Source: Bacteroidia bacterium
GTDB taxonomy: Bacteria; Bacteroidota; Bacteroidia; Chitinophagales; Saprospiraceae
Reading direction: 5' to 3'
DNA: 40,690 nucleotides
NCBI GenBank assembly: GCA_030429045.1
Contig: JAUIEA010000019.1
Coordinates: forward strand, 1 to 40,690
Notes under the pieces: generated by a model
What the model saw: only the letters and a program-made list of their open reading frames with translations
Told to the model about the DNA's origin: nothing
Databases searched by the model: none
Made by a program: the position numbers and the translations under genes
Shown here: positions 27,529 to 35,584 of the stretch, piece after piece
Layout of the letters: each line of letters starts with the position of its first letter
Position numbering within the stretch: position 1 is the first letter of the stretch

Positions 27529-27568
27529 AAAAAAAGGCCATCCTCCCGTGGGCAGATGGCCTTTTTTA
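27529..27568. terminator. Bidirectional intrinsic terminator
   Basis: A-run plus GGCCAT (27529-27541) pairs with ATGGCC plus T-run (27556-27567), with a loop of about 14 bases. It sits between the convergent beta-helix and DUF1761 genes and can serve both. Confidence 0.85.
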
Positions 27569-27581
27569 GACTGGAGAACGC

Positions 27582-28082
27582 CTAGACCCAGGCGGCGATC
27601 AAGCCTCCCATGAGGATGAGGGTGATCAACCAGTATCCCAGGTGAACCAGGATGTATTTCCAACTTCTGCGTTCAAACTGCGCGTTGATCGCCAGAAGGG
27701 GGAAGGCAAACATCAGGGCAGCGAGGATTCCATGTACCGCTCCATGGCTGAACGTCCTAAAGTTTTGGCCGTATTTGGCCATGAAGTCGCTGATATACAA
27801 GCCGATCTCTGAATTGGGATCACCAAAGCCCGGCTCGTTCATCAGGATGGAATTGATATGGATCTGATGGACCACCCAGACATTCATGAATACGGCAAGC
27901 AGAATGCTGAACAGGAGTGTCAAGCCGAAGATCCGGGCCATGTTTCCGGTTTTGATCATTTCCTCAGTCATGCCCGAGGACTCCATCCATACCTTTCCCA
28001 TGACCTTGGGATTATACCATATTCCACCGACAATGAGCGGAATGAGTGCCGACACCAGAATGGCGATCCAATTCGTTTCCAT
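27582..28082 (-). CDS. DUF1761 family membrane protein
   Basis: A 166-residue inner-membrane protein with about four hydrophobic helices, beginning METNWIAILVSALIPLIVGG followed by IWYNPKVMGKVW. The conserved WYxPxxxGKxW motif after the first helix is the DUF1761 signature. The end (ILVHLGYWLITLILMGGLIAAW) is also typical. The role is unknown. An upstream in-frame start near 28169 would overlap the barrel gene and add a non-hydrophobic tail, so the ATG at 28082 is preferred. It lies 58 bases downstream of the barrel gene and may be the last gene of the minus-strand run. Confidence 0.88.
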   Translation of the reverse strand: METNWIAILVSALIPLIVGGIWYNPKVMGKVWMESSGMTEEMIKTGNMARIFGLTLLFSILLAVFMNVWVVHQIHINSILMNEPGFGDPNSEIGLYISDFMAKYGQNFRTFSHGAVHGILAALMFAFPLLAINAQFERRSWKYILVHLGYWLITLILMGGLIAAWV

Positions 28083-28140
28083 AGTGTATTGTGTTGTTTT
28101 AAATGATAGGTCACCAAAAGATACAGCGAATTCAGGACTA

Positions 28141-28827
28141 TCAGCGTGATCCGGCGGGGCCAAAAGCATAGGAGACCTCCACCTGATTGATCAGATATCG
28201 CTCCTTCCGCTGGCCGGCCTGCCGGGATACCGGGGTGATACTCCACTCAAGGCGTTCTCTGAGCTGCCAGTGTCTTCCCAGTGAAACGGACAGTTCGAAG
28301 GGCAGCGTCAGGGTCAGGGGGCGCCTGGTTCGTTCGCGATAATGCAATGACACCTTTTTCCCGTTCAGGATTACCTCCCCGTAATCGGTCCAGCCCAGAA
28401 GTGTGGATTGAAGGCCAACCCCCGAACCGATCCTCATCCAGGAAAACAGGTCATAGGAGGCCATCCCGAGTAAGGATGCCTGCATGTGTGTGGCGATCCC
28501 GATCACGCCTCCGAGCAGGGCACCACTCTCATCCGTGAAAACGACTGGCATATCATAATATCGGGTCCGTCCGATCAGAAACTGCCCCCGAATATGGCTT
28601 TTTCGTTTCCAGGGTTGTTCCCAGCTCATCCCGGCACCGAAACCTCCCAGCAGGACACCTCTCCCTTCAGCGGAAGAATACCACAGTGCAGGATAATATC
28701 CCTTTTGGCTGTTGGCCAGAGGGTAGAGCTCATTCAGATTAATATGTATTCCCCATTCCTGTGCGTGGGCGGAGTGGAACCCTACCAGCAAAAGGACCAG
28801 AAGTGACAGGATGATCCGGGGCTTCAT
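28141..28827 (-). CDS. Hypothetical outer-membrane beta-barrel protein
   Basis: The 228-residue protein has a signal peptide (RIILSLLVLLLVGFHSAHAQ) followed by alternating polar/hydrophobic strands. Examples are GVLLGGFGAGMSWEQPW, HIRGQFLIGRTRYYD and LTLTLPFELSVSLGRHWQLRERLEW. These are separated by short turns, as in small barrels. I do not recognise the family. Its ATG overlaps the stop of the upstream lipoprotein gene by four bases (ATGA), which indicates translational coupling. The two products probably work together in the outer membrane. A C-terminal aromatic signature is weak (VEVSYAFGPAGSR). Confidence 0.72.
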   Translation of the reverse strand: MKPRIILSLLVLLLVGFHSAHAQEWGIHINLNELYPLANSQKGYYPALWYSSAEGRGVLLGGFGAGMSWEQPWKRKSHIRGQFLIGRTRYYDMPVVFTDESGALLGGVIGIATHMQASLLGMASYDLFSWMRIGSGVGLQSTLLGWTDYGEVILNGKKVSLHYRERTRRPLTLTLPFELSVSLGRHWQLRERLEWSITPVSRQAGQRKERYLINQVEVSYAFGPAGSR

Positions 28828-29153
28828 GGTTTTTGATTGATGATCTGACCGTAAAAGGATTCTCCATCCAGGATGACCTCCAGGACATGCACACCTTCAT
28901 CGGGTAGCTGAAGTTGGATGACCTGCCCCGGCATGAGGGTGAAGCGGGTCAATTCCTCCCCGTTTGGCCGGTATACGGTTGCCGAGCCAGGGGCCGGGAC
29001 AGGAGGATCCAAATAGACCTGACAAACCTCTTGACAGGGGTTGGGAAAGATCGAGAATGGGGGGAGTTCTACTGTTGTCCTGTCCTTGTTGCAAGACCCG
29101 AGTACGATCATAGTGGCAATCATTGCCACCGAGAGGAATCCAGATTTCAGCAT
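28824..29153 (-). CDS. Small lipoprotein made of a T9SS-like C-terminal domain
   Basis: The 109-residue protein has a lipoprotein signal (MIATMIVLGSC, C21). Nearly all of the rest resembles a T9SS type A sorting domain: FSIFPNPCQEVCQVYLDPP, then ATVYRPNGEELTRF, then LPDEGVHVLEVILDGESFYGQII. No cargo domain is present. C40 and C44 inside the PNP strand are unusual and could form a disulfide. The start at 29153 puts the lipobox in place; an upstream ATG at 29204 is less likely. The gene overlaps the start of the barrel gene by four bases. I infer a barrel-associated lipoprotein that reuses the sorting-domain fold; whether it goes through T9SS is unclear. Confidence 0.75.
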   Translation of the reverse strand: MLKSGFLSVAMIATMIVLGSCNKDRTTVELPPFSIFPNPCQEVCQVYLDPPVPAPGSATVYRPNGEELTRFTLMPGQVIQLQLPDEGVHVLEVILDGESFYGQIINQKP

Positions 29154-29210
29154 GTGGCTCTGGTGGAGAAGGGTGTCCATTCTTCGGGGCAGCTCGCCAG
29201 TCAAGATGAC

Positions 29211-30065
29211 CTAGTAGGTCGGAGTCATATCCTCATCTACGACCAGGATGAAGTCTGCTCTGTTCAGATGTTCTTCCTCCAGGCGGTCCAGGTTGGCCTG
29301 GGTGACTGTTGTGATCGTGGCATATCGCAGATCCGGCCGTTCTCTTTGCAGATACCAGAGAATGCCTTCATAGTTGTCGGAATGGTAGGCCCCGTTGTAA
29401 TGGATGAATTTTTTCCCAGGCTGGTAGCCCCGGAGAATGAAGTGTGCCATGGTGGCATCCTTCGAGGCCTGGGCCATGGGAAAGGTCTCCCCGCCATGGC
29501 CACCCATCATTTCGATCATGCCTTTGTATCCGGGCAGTTCCGGGTCATAAGGAATGGGCAAGGGAGCGATCCAGGTCTTCTCCAGTTCGGTCAGGGAATC
29601 CAGGGCAGCCCAGCCTTCATGGGAGACCATGGAGGCATAGCGCCGGGGTATATTAGTGGCGATAAAGGGCCACTCCTGTTCTTTGGCCAGGTCCACCAGA
29701 GGTGCATAATCTGTTTTATAATTCGACCATAACCGAGCCAGGGTGTCCAGTCCTTTGGCATCGATCTCTCCTGCCAGATATTGATCCAGTGGCTCCTGAT
29801 TGTCCGCTTCAAACATCTCGGCACCCAGGACCAGAGGCCCGGCCTGGCCCAGATCGCGGGTCAACTCCAGCTGAAGCCAGTGGGTGATGGCATTGTTGTG
29901 GTATTCGCCAAACAGGATGATATCAGTTTTGCTCACCGCCTTCAGCATCTTCCCGTACTTCACTTTTTTTCCCTTGGAAGAAAAGAGTTGGTAGGCAGGT
30001 TTGTCTTGCCCTTGCATGGAAATTGGAAGGAGGCTGCAGCAAAGGAGTAGGAGGAGATAGCGCAT
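29211..30065 (-). CDS. ChaN-like protein (haem-binding uptake, Tiki superfamily)
   Basis: A 284-residue exported protein of the ChaN/PF04187 family. After the signal peptide (MRYLLLLLCCSLLPISMQGQ) comes the characteristic DIILFGEYHNNAITHWLQLEL, with E and two H residues in the position of the ExxHxxxxxH motif. LGAEMFEADNQEPLDQYLAG and the late KFIHYNGAYHSDNYEGI are also typical. The family binds haem in Campylobacter ChaN and is related to the Tiki metalloproteases, so binding or hydrolysis are both possible. The ATG at 30065 is chosen from the signal peptide. A TAnnTTTG promoter candidate lies just upstream, so it may be transcribed separately from the VWA gene. Confidence 0.87.
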   Translation of the reverse strand: MRYLLLLLCCSLLPISMQGQDKPAYQLFSSKGKKVKYGKMLKAVSKTDIILFGEYHNNAITHWLQLELTRDLGQAGPLVLGAEMFEADNQEPLDQYLAGEIDAKGLDTLARLWSNYKTDYAPLVDLAKEQEWPFIATNIPRRYASMVSHEGWAALDSLTELEKTWIAPLPIPYDPELPGYKGMIEMMGGHGGETFPMAQASKDATMAHFILRGYQPGKKFIHYNGAYHSDNYEGILWYLQRERPDLRYATITTVTQANLDRLEEEHLNRADFILVVDEDMTPTY

Positions 30066-30086
30066 AGAGGTCTGAGTTATATGGCT

Positions 30087-30116
30087 CAAAGATAGTCGGA
30101 ATGACAGGTTCTCACA
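30087..30116 (-). promoter_or_regulatory. Candidate Bacteroidota promoter upstream of the ChaN-like gene
   Basis: On the minus strand TATCTTTG (30087-30094) matches TAnnTTTG exactly. TGTG (30113-30116) lies 18 bases further upstream, near the expected -33 TTTG position (three of four bases). The predicted start of transcription is about 20 bases before the ATG at 30065. Confidence 0.45.
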
Positions 30117-30134
30117 GTGGGTGGGGCATCCCCG

Positions 30135-31253
30135 CTAGGATCGATGATGTTTCCACCAGTCGAGGAGATCTTCGCCGGCCAGTGCCCGGCTCATCAGGTC
30201 GGGGAATTGCTCCAGGCCACAGGCAAATGCGGGAATACCCATCCGGACCAGACGGGAGGCGGCCTTCTGATCATATTCGACCGCCCCTTCCTGCCCCAGG
30301 GCGAGCAGGGTCACCACCCTGGTTCCACTGTCGACCATCGCCTGGAGATGGGCCTCCATCACTCCGGGCAACCCTCCGTCAAACAGGTCGCTGATCAGCA
30401 CCACGGTTGCATCGCGTGGAGACTGGATCTCCCTGCGTCCGGCAGCGAGGGCATTGCCAATATCTGTCCCTCCTCCGAGATGAAAACCGAGAAGGAGATC
30501 GACAGGATCATGTAGTAAATGGGTGAGATTCAACACCCGAGAGTCAAACGCCAGGATGGTCAGGCGGATCGTGGGGATCTGGCCGAGGACTGCGGCATAG
30601 ATCCCGGCATAGATCAGGGAGTCATGCATGGAACCACTCTGGTCGACCAGGATGATCAACTCCTTATGCCGGCGTTGTTTACGATGGAATCCGATCCGGG
30701 TTTCGGGGATGAGGGTGCGAAGATCTGGCTGGTAATGCTGCAGGTTTCTTCGGATGGTGCGGTGCCAGTCGATCTGTGCCCAGGGGGGATTGATGAGGCG
30801 TTGGCCCCGTTGCAATCGACCGCGGATGGCCTGATGAAGCGGGAGTTTTACCTGGCGAATCAGATCATCCGCTACCTGTTGGATCACCTGGCGTGCGGCG
30901 ACTCGACGGGCATCATCGAGAGATTCAAAGGATTCCAGTAGTACTCCGGCCAGATGAATATCCGGTTCGAGGGCTGCCAGAAGTTCCGGTTCCAGAAGCA
31001 GGTCGGTCAACCCCAGTTGTGCAAATGCATCGCGCTGGACCAACTGGATCACGGAGCCGGGAAAATACTGCCTTAATTCACCCAACCAGCGATGTACACG
31101 GGGCATGGAACCACCCAATTCTCCACGGCGATTTTCATTGTACAAGACATCCAGGGTCTCGTCCATGACGGAGAGATCCGTTTCGGAAAGGGCGGTCGTC
31201 TCATCCTCGGCATCTGAGCCCAGGATCAACCGCCAGCGGGTAGGACTGTCCAA
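30135..31253 (-). CDS. VWA domain-containing protein
   Basis: The protein has about 372 residues from the TTG at 31253, or 387 from a GTG at 31298 that would overlap the previous gene by 34 bases. The N-terminal half is helical (WRLILGSDAEDE to RGQRLINPPWAQIDWHRTIRRNL). The C-terminal half is a von Willebrand A domain with a complete MIDAS: DQSGSM, the Thr in GGGTDIGNAL, and the Asp in ISDLFDGG. This build is that of cytosolic VWA proteins that normally partner MoxR-type AAA+ ATPases and act in protein-complex assembly. No MoxR gene is beside it here. It follows the GlsB gene by only 11 bases from the TTG start. Confidence 0.85.
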   Translation of the reverse strand: MDSPTRWRLILGSDAEDETTALSETDLSVMDETLDVLYNENRRGELGGSMPRVHRWLGELRQYFPGSVIQLVQRDAFAQLGLTDLLLEPELLAALEPDIHLAGVLLESFESLDDARRVAARQVIQQVADDLIRQVKLPLHQAIRGRLQRGQRLINPPWAQIDWHRTIRRNLQHYQPDLRTLIPETRIGFHRKQRRHKELIILVDQSGSMHDSLIYAGIYAAVLGQIPTIRLTILAFDSRVLNLTHLLHDPVDLLLGFHLGGGTDIGNALAAGRREIQSPRDATVVLISDLFDGGLPGVMEAHLQAMVDSGTRVVTLLALGQEGAVEYDQKAASRLVRMGIPAFACGLEQFPDLMSRALAGEDLLDWWKHHRS

Positions 31254-31264
31254 TGGCGTCGGGT

Positions 31265-31513
31265 TCAGCGGCGACTGCGAATGAACGTGATCAGCCACAG
31301 GAGAATGACGGCACCGGCTACCCCGGTAACGATCTCACCGATCAGGTTGGAAGAGCCCAGACCCAACAGGCCGAAAACGACCTTGCCAACAAATGCACCG
31401 GCGATACCGACCAGAATATTTCCGAGGAGGCCAAATCCACTGCCCTTGATGAGTTTGCCGGCGATCCAGCCGACGACGGCACCGATAAGAATGAACCAGA
31501 GAAAATGTAACAT
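31265..31513 (-). CDS. GlsB/YeaQ/YmgE family stress-response membrane protein
   Basis: A small 82-residue membrane protein with three hydrophobic segments, MLHFLWFILIGAVVGWIAGK, LLGNILVGIAGAFVGKVVFG and IVTGVAGAVILLWLITFI, ending RSRR. The glycine-rich WIAGKLIKGSGFGLLGNI motif is the transglycosylase-associated/YeaQ signature. Relatives are induced by general stress, but the mechanism is unknown. The ATG at 31513 is chosen; upstream residues are not hydrophobic. It leads the minus-strand run with the VWA gene. Confidence 0.92.
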   Translation of the reverse strand: MLHFLWFILIGAVVGWIAGKLIKGSGFGLLGNILVGIAGAFVGKVVFGLLGLGSSNLIGEIVTGVAGAVILLWLITFIRSRR

Positions 31514-31680
31514 AGTCGTTTGTCTTTGTCTCAAAATACAAAAGCTTTCCCTTTATCCCGATCTCAGATGGGTGCGTTTGTCGGATTTCAGGGAGTGAAG
31601 GAGCTGCAGGGACATCTTTTGGCAAGATATTCTGTAAGGGACCTCCAAAAATCGGATCAATTTGCTTTGCTTTGCCGCTG

Positions 31681-32769
31681 ATGTCTCCCCCACCACGGAT
31701 CGAAGACGCCGGGCATGAGGTCATGCACTCCCTGCGCTTTACCCGACTGCTGATCCCTATCCTGATCGGGATAGGTGTCGTGGGCTATCTGTTATGGGAT
31801 CAATTTGATCCGGTTGAGTTTGCCAAGATCCAGTGGCGACTGCATACCCTGATCTGGATACTGGTCGCCTTTCTGCTGGTCGTCATCCGACACATTGTCT
31901 ATGCCCTGCGTCTGTACATCCTGTCTGATAAATTCTTTTCCTTCAGAAAATGTATCGAGCTGATCTTCATCTGGGAGTTCAGTAGCGCCGTCACGCCAAC
32001 CAGTTTTGGTGGAACAGCAGTCGCCCTGTTCCTGTTCGCCAAGGAGAAATTGCCCCTGGCCAGGACGGCATCCATCATCATTTATACCGTCGTGCTGGAT
32101 ACAGCAGTATTCCTTTTGTTTCTCCCCGTGCTATTTCTGTTCTTCGGAACATCCATTATCCGGCCGCACATGGATCATTTTTTTGATCTGGACGGTTGGG
32201 GGGTGACGTTCATCGTATCTCTTCTGATCATGTTCGGTTACGCGGCCTTTTTCTATTACGGGTTGTTCCGCAATCCGGCCCAATTTCGCCGCATACTGGT
32301 GATCGGCACCTACAATCGATTTCTTCGCCGGTTTCGGGCCCAGGCCGTCAAATTGGGGAATGATATCATCCTGGCTTCCCGGGATCTGACCCGACATACC
32401 AACCGGTTTCATTTTCTGGCCTTCGTTTATACGGCACTGGCCTGGATCTGCCGCTTCCTCGTCGTCAATGCCCTGATCATAGCCATCGTCCCCGGGGGGT
32501 ATGGCAATATCGGTGAGCAGCTGGTCCTGTTCGGCCGCCTGATGGCCATGTATGTGATCATGGCCTTTAGTCCGACACCCGGAGGAGCCGGCCTGGCAGA
32601 GATCGTCTTTGATGGTTTTCTGAGCGATTTTGTTCCCACCGGCATCTCCCTTGTGATCGCGTTTATCTGGCGATTGCTGACTTATTACCTCTACCTCTTT
32701 GCCGGGGCGATCGTGGTGCCGGCCTGGTTGCAGGGACACGTGAAGTTGAGGAAGAAGAAGGAAAAGTAG
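31681..32769 (+). CDS. Lysylphosphatidylglycerol synthase TM-region / UPF0104 family membrane protein
   Basis: The 362-residue protein has about eight transmembrane helices and matches PF03706 (YbhN-like). This domain occurs alone or as the flippase part of MprF. Visible landmarks are WEFSSAVTPTSFGGTAVALFLFAKE after the first helices and the late AFSPTPGGAGLAEIVF motif; both are conserved. The C-terminus is lysine-rich. Without an MprF synthase domain it is probably a lipid transporter/flippase of unknown substrate rather than a lysyl-PG synthase. The ATG at 31681 is preferred over a TTG at 31672. It is divergent from the GlsB gene. Confidence 0.9.
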   Translation: MSPPPRIEDAGHEVMHSLRFTRLLIPILIGIGVVGYLLWDQFDPVEFAKIQWRLHTLIWILVAFLLVVIRHIVYALRLYILSDKFFSFRKCIELIFIWEFSSAVTPTSFGGTAVALFLFAKEKLPLARTASIIIYTVVLDTAVFLLFLPVLFLFFGTSIIRPHMDHFFDLDGWGVTFIVSLLIMFGYAAFFYYGLFRNPAQFRRILVIGTYNRFLRRFRAQAVKLGNDIILASRDLTRHTNRFHFLAFVYTALAWICRFLVVNALIIAIVPGGYGNIGEQLVLFGRLMAMYVIMAFSPTPGGAGLAEIVFDGFLSDFVPTGISLVIAFIWRLLTYYLYLFAGAIVVPAWLQGHVKLRKKKEK

Positions 32770-32859
32770 GGAGAAGGTGAAAAGATGCAGTCGGGGTCAT
32801 CTGGCATTCTGCAATCCCACATAAAACAGACAGCCTTTCGTCAGCCTGCATTCCTGTTT

Positions 32860-33309
32860 CTAGGGAAGGGGATGCTCCTGTTCCAGCCAGGCTTTCAATC
32901 CCTGCATGACCTGAGGCCAGGCTTCCTGCACGGCATGGTAATACCAGTTCCAGTCAGCCCCTTCCCGGTATCCGTCCTGGCAAAGCTGGACGTCAGTCAC
33001 GCCCTTCCGTTCTTTTGTTTGAATGGATAATTGCATCGGACCTAAAAACGACTTTGCCGGGTTCAGATAGACCAGGTCCCGAATGACCAGTTCCCTGGCC
33101 GGTTCATACCGGCTGATGATCCCCGTCGAAATGTAACCCATGCCCTGTTCGGACACCTGCCATGCGAGGGTATACAGCCCGCCTGCCTGCTTCTGGATCA
33201 GGCTTTTTTCTACGCCCCACCACGCGTTCAACATCTCGGGTTCTGTAAAGGCATTGATCACCTGCTCAGGTGGCGTGTGGATCTGGATCTGAACTGTTAC
33301 TGCTTTCAT
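32860..33309 (-). CDS. SRPBCC (AHSA1/START-like) domain protein
   Basis: A 149-residue single-domain protein with the helix-grip fold of the AHSA1/Bet v1 group. It starts VTVQIQIHTPPEQVINAFTEPEMLNAWWG, the typical first strand and helices, and ends with the long helix WNWYYHAVQEAWPQVMQGLKAWLE. Such proteins bind hydrophobic ligands or act as co-chaperone-like factors; the ligand cannot be told here. No signal peptide, so cytosolic. It is convergent with the flippase-like gene. Confidence 0.9.
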   Translation of the reverse strand: MKAVTVQIQIHTPPEQVINAFTEPEMLNAWWGVEKSLIQKQAGGLYTLAWQVSEQGMGYISTGIISRYEPARELVIRDLVYLNPAKSFLGPMQLSIQTKERKGVTDVQLCQDGYREGADWNWYYHAVQEAWPQVMQGLKAWLEQEHPLP

Positions 33310-33698
33310 TTCTGATCATTCTTTAAACCCTGGAGAGGTATGCGATTAATCTTCGCAACAGGAAAGATAATCGAAAAACCGGGGCCGGATCTGCCTGTTT
33401 TACTGCAGGCATTTTTAAAATATTTGATCAAGGTAAATGCATGAGAAATAATTCCGGGTGCCTGAAAACGTCAAGATAATATTTCAGTAAAAACCCTTTC
33501 CCTCTTGAAATGGATTGGGGTGATTTAATTTTGGAAATCTACACAGGTTATTTTACGAAAAAACGGGCGCGTAGATTTTTATTGAGCATTGAAAAATACA
33601 CCTTCTGATCAAAACCATGCACCAGGAAATTGGAATTTATTTTGAACAATTTGTTACTTATATATGTTAAGTAAATAAATATAACCTGAATTTGATTT
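33310..33698. other. AT-rich intergenic region
   Basis: No gene is seen in these 389 bases. The second half (about 33520-33698) is clearly richer in A and T than the rest of the window, with runs such as TTACTTATATATGTTAAGTA. It probably contains the promoters of the divergent flanking genes. TTTG words at 33641 and 33650 followed by TA-rich sequence could form a -33/-7 pair for the plus-strand gene, but spacing does not fit well. Confidence 0.45.
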
Positions 33699-34187
33699 AT
33701 GTGTTCTCCTTATTATGTCGCACTTCTTTTCTTCTTCACGACGCTGATACCAGGCGTTTATGGACAGACTGAAGTATTGATCGGCGATGAGCGAGACTAC
33801 CTGGTTCGCGAAATGATCGCGGCCTATCCTGAACAATTTCAGTCCATAGAGATCACAGCCGTAAAACGCCTGGATGATCATTTTATCCAGCTGAACTATG
33901 TATCTGAAGGTCGAGCCTGGGAGGTGATCCTCCAGAATCATGATCCGGATCCGCTGCTGGTTGAAACAGCGCATGAATTATCTCCGGAAAGATGGCCGGC
34001 CCTGATCGTCGATGCATGGAAAAAACGAAATTCCGATGATCGGATAATGTCCCGGATCCTGAAAATATCAACCCCGTATGGCAAACAGGGATACCGGGTG
34101 GACTCTGTTTCCGGGTCGCCTGAAAAACGACAGGTCGACCGTCAGTATTTCGACCTCTATGGCCAGCCAATGAAGCCTTTTTATTAA
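33699..34187 (+). CDS. Hypothetical secreted protein
   Basis: The 162-residue protein starts with a signal peptide (MCSPYYVALLFFFTTLIPG then VYGQ). The mature part has charged helices alternating with strands (YLVREMIAAYPEQFQSIEI, HFIQLNYVSEGRAWEVILQ, RILKISTPYGKQGYRVDSV). The pattern of 'helix plus Tyr-containing strand pairs' is somewhat like PepSY-type domains, but the match is not firm. I do not recognise the family. It stands after the AT-rich region and before a two-gene unit on the same strand. Confidence 0.65.
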   Translation: MCSPYYVALLFFFTTLIPGVYGQTEVLIGDERDYLVREMIAAYPEQFQSIEITAVKRLDDHFIQLNYVSEGRAWEVILQNHDPDPLLVETAHELSPERWPALIVDAWKKRNSDDRIMSRILKISTPYGKQGYRVDSVSGSPEKRQVDRQYFDLYGQPMKPFY

Positions 34188-34279
34188 TCCGGGTGGCAGC
34201 TCGCTCTGCTACTCGTTCAATGAGATAAGCCTCAGGTTTTCCTGCGGGCAGAAACTGATTTTCTAACCATTAAACCAGA

Positions 34280-34594
34280 ATGATTTTTATGAATGCCCAA
34301 GATGTCAAAGAAAACATCCACACTATGGTCGATCAGGCGTTTGCCGAGATGGCCGAATTAAAAAAGAATGTCGCTCGTTCTACCGGGGATCTTCGAAAAA
34401 GTTTTCACAGTGAAATGCAGTCGCTGGAAACGAAGAAACAAGAGCTTGAATCCCGAATGATCGAACTGAGAAATGCGGCCTCGGATAAACGTGAAGAGGT
34501 CCTGGATGCAGTCGAAAAAAGTGCAGCCTCCTTCCGGGAAGGCCTTGAACACATGGCGGCAGTCTTCGGCAAGGAACCGATGGTTCGAAAATGA
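34280..34594 (+). CDS. Small coiled-coil protein
   Basis: A 104-residue protein, or 101 from the ATG at 34289, with no signal peptide. Almost the whole length is a predicted coiled coil with heptad spacing: MVDQAFAEMAELKKNVARST, EMQSLETKKQELESRMIEL, DAVEKSAASFREGLEHMA. It does not belong to a family I can name. Its stop overlaps the next start (ATGA, 34591-34594), so it is translationally coupled to the downstream small protein. A structural or adaptor role is an inference from the coiled coil only. Confidence 0.7.
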   Translation: MIFMNAQDVKENIHTMVDQAFAEMAELKKNVARSTGDLRKSFHSEMQSLETKKQELESRMIELRNAASDKREEVLDAVEKSAASFREGLEHMAAVFGKEPMVRK

Positions 34595-34965
34595 TGCAAG
34601 CCAGTCCAGGTACACATATGGCCACACTCTCGCAGACCTTGCAAGAACTCCGTCGTCAGGATTGTCAAGTCGATCTTCGGATCACTGCATCGGGTCATTT
34701 GCAAGTCAGGGGCCATCAGGGCCCATACTCGCCTCGGGATGTCCGTTTGATGTGGACCCGACGATTTGAGGGTCAATCCAACCCGGGTGACCTGGCCATC
34801 CTGTATGGCCTTCGTTTACCCGATGGTCAGACAGGAATATTGGTCGACGGTTATGGCCCGGCCAGTGACCCGAAAGTCACCACCTTTATCCGGGCTGTGC
34901 AGCCTGCCGGTCCGGGATCCTCTGAACCTGTCCCGGAATCATGGGAGCCCCGCTTTCACCCCTGA
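34591..34965 (+). CDS. Small protein of the type often labelled 'phosphoribosylpyrophosphate synthetase'
   Basis: The 124-residue protein resembles a group of about 100-residue Bacteroidota proteins that databases often label phosphoribosylpyrophosphate synthetase. It is far too short for PRPP synthetase, so that name is not meant as function. The matching core is MATLSQTLQELRRQDCQVDL, then RRFEGQSNPGDLAILYGLRL, then GILVDGYGPASDP. Starts at 34591 (ATG overlapping the previous gene), 34594 or 34618 are possible; the last gives MATLSQ, where relatives begin. The stop codon lies inside a terminator hairpin. Function is unknown. Confidence 0.75.
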   Translation: MMQASPGTHMATLSQTLQELRRQDCQVDLRITASGHLQVRGHQGPYSPRDVRLMWTRRFEGQSNPGDLAILYGLRLPDGQTGILVDGYGPASDPKVTTFIRAVQPAGPGSSEPVPESWEPRFHP

Positions 34966-34982
34966 AGGCGGGGCTCTTTTGT
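34945..34982 (+). terminator. Intrinsic terminator overlapping the stop codon
   Basis: GAGCCCCGCTTTCA (34945-34958) pairs with TGAAGGCGGGGCTC (34963-34976) over a CCCC loop, with one G-U pair, followed by TTTT. The TGA stop of the small gene (34963-34965) is the first part of the right arm. Translation to the stop would cover the left arm. Confidence 0.85.
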
Positions 34983-35360
34983 GTAGCAACATGTGAATAT
35001 GGAGCACTTGGTGACAGCGTATCGCATCATGTTGAACAATCTATTTCTCATTACCACATCTCAAACCGATGTCCATTCAGGAAAGGAGGACCATGAACTA
35101 AAGTGAACAGTGCGTTTATTTTTCAGTGACAATGTTTGAGGTGGACATCGATTCTTGTTCGGCAATACTCTTATGCGATGGGCTGTTCAAGTTTCAAGGG
35201 GCCTGCTGTCGCTGACCCTGTTCAAAGTGTAACGTGCCATACGTTGCACGTTGGTCTGCGTGCTCGTCTGAGCACCGCTTGGACCAGCCGGTTGGCGGGC
35301 AGGCTTTGAACCACCAAATATTCAATACTCCCTGCCAAACCTAAGAGCCAACCAGAAACC

Positions 35361-35393
35361 AGCCCCGAGTTCTCGAGGGAGCAAACGCAGGAA
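35361..35393. repeat. GCCCCGAG-TT-CTCGAGGG hairpin element, copy 2
   Basis: The word AGCCCCGAGTTCTCGAGGGA plus GCAAACGCAGGAAC matches copy 3 at 35850-35882 except for one base (A versus G in the right arm). It is related to copy 1 at 2309. The right arm has one mismatch in this copy. Confidence 0.6.
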
Positions 35394-35489
35394 CACAGGA
35401 ACCAGGAATCAGGAATCAGGAACCAGGAACGCAGGAATCTGAAATAAGGAATTAGAAATTAGAAAGGCGGAAAGCGGAAGAATCAGGAA
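35387..35489. repeat. CAGGAAY repeat array 1
   Basis: Degenerate 7-8-base repeats of the form (A)CAGGAAY, such as CAGGAACACAGGAACCAGG, decaying into GGAATTAGAAATTAGAAA. No fixed unit or spacers, so not CRISPR. Confidence 0.65.
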
Positions 35490-35584
35490 TGAGTGCCGGC
35501 CTTGGGTGTTGGGTATTGGCCGTTGGCTTTCATTGGGTCTATTGTGGCGTGATTTCGTTAAGGCGTGATTTCGATATTTCGAGG

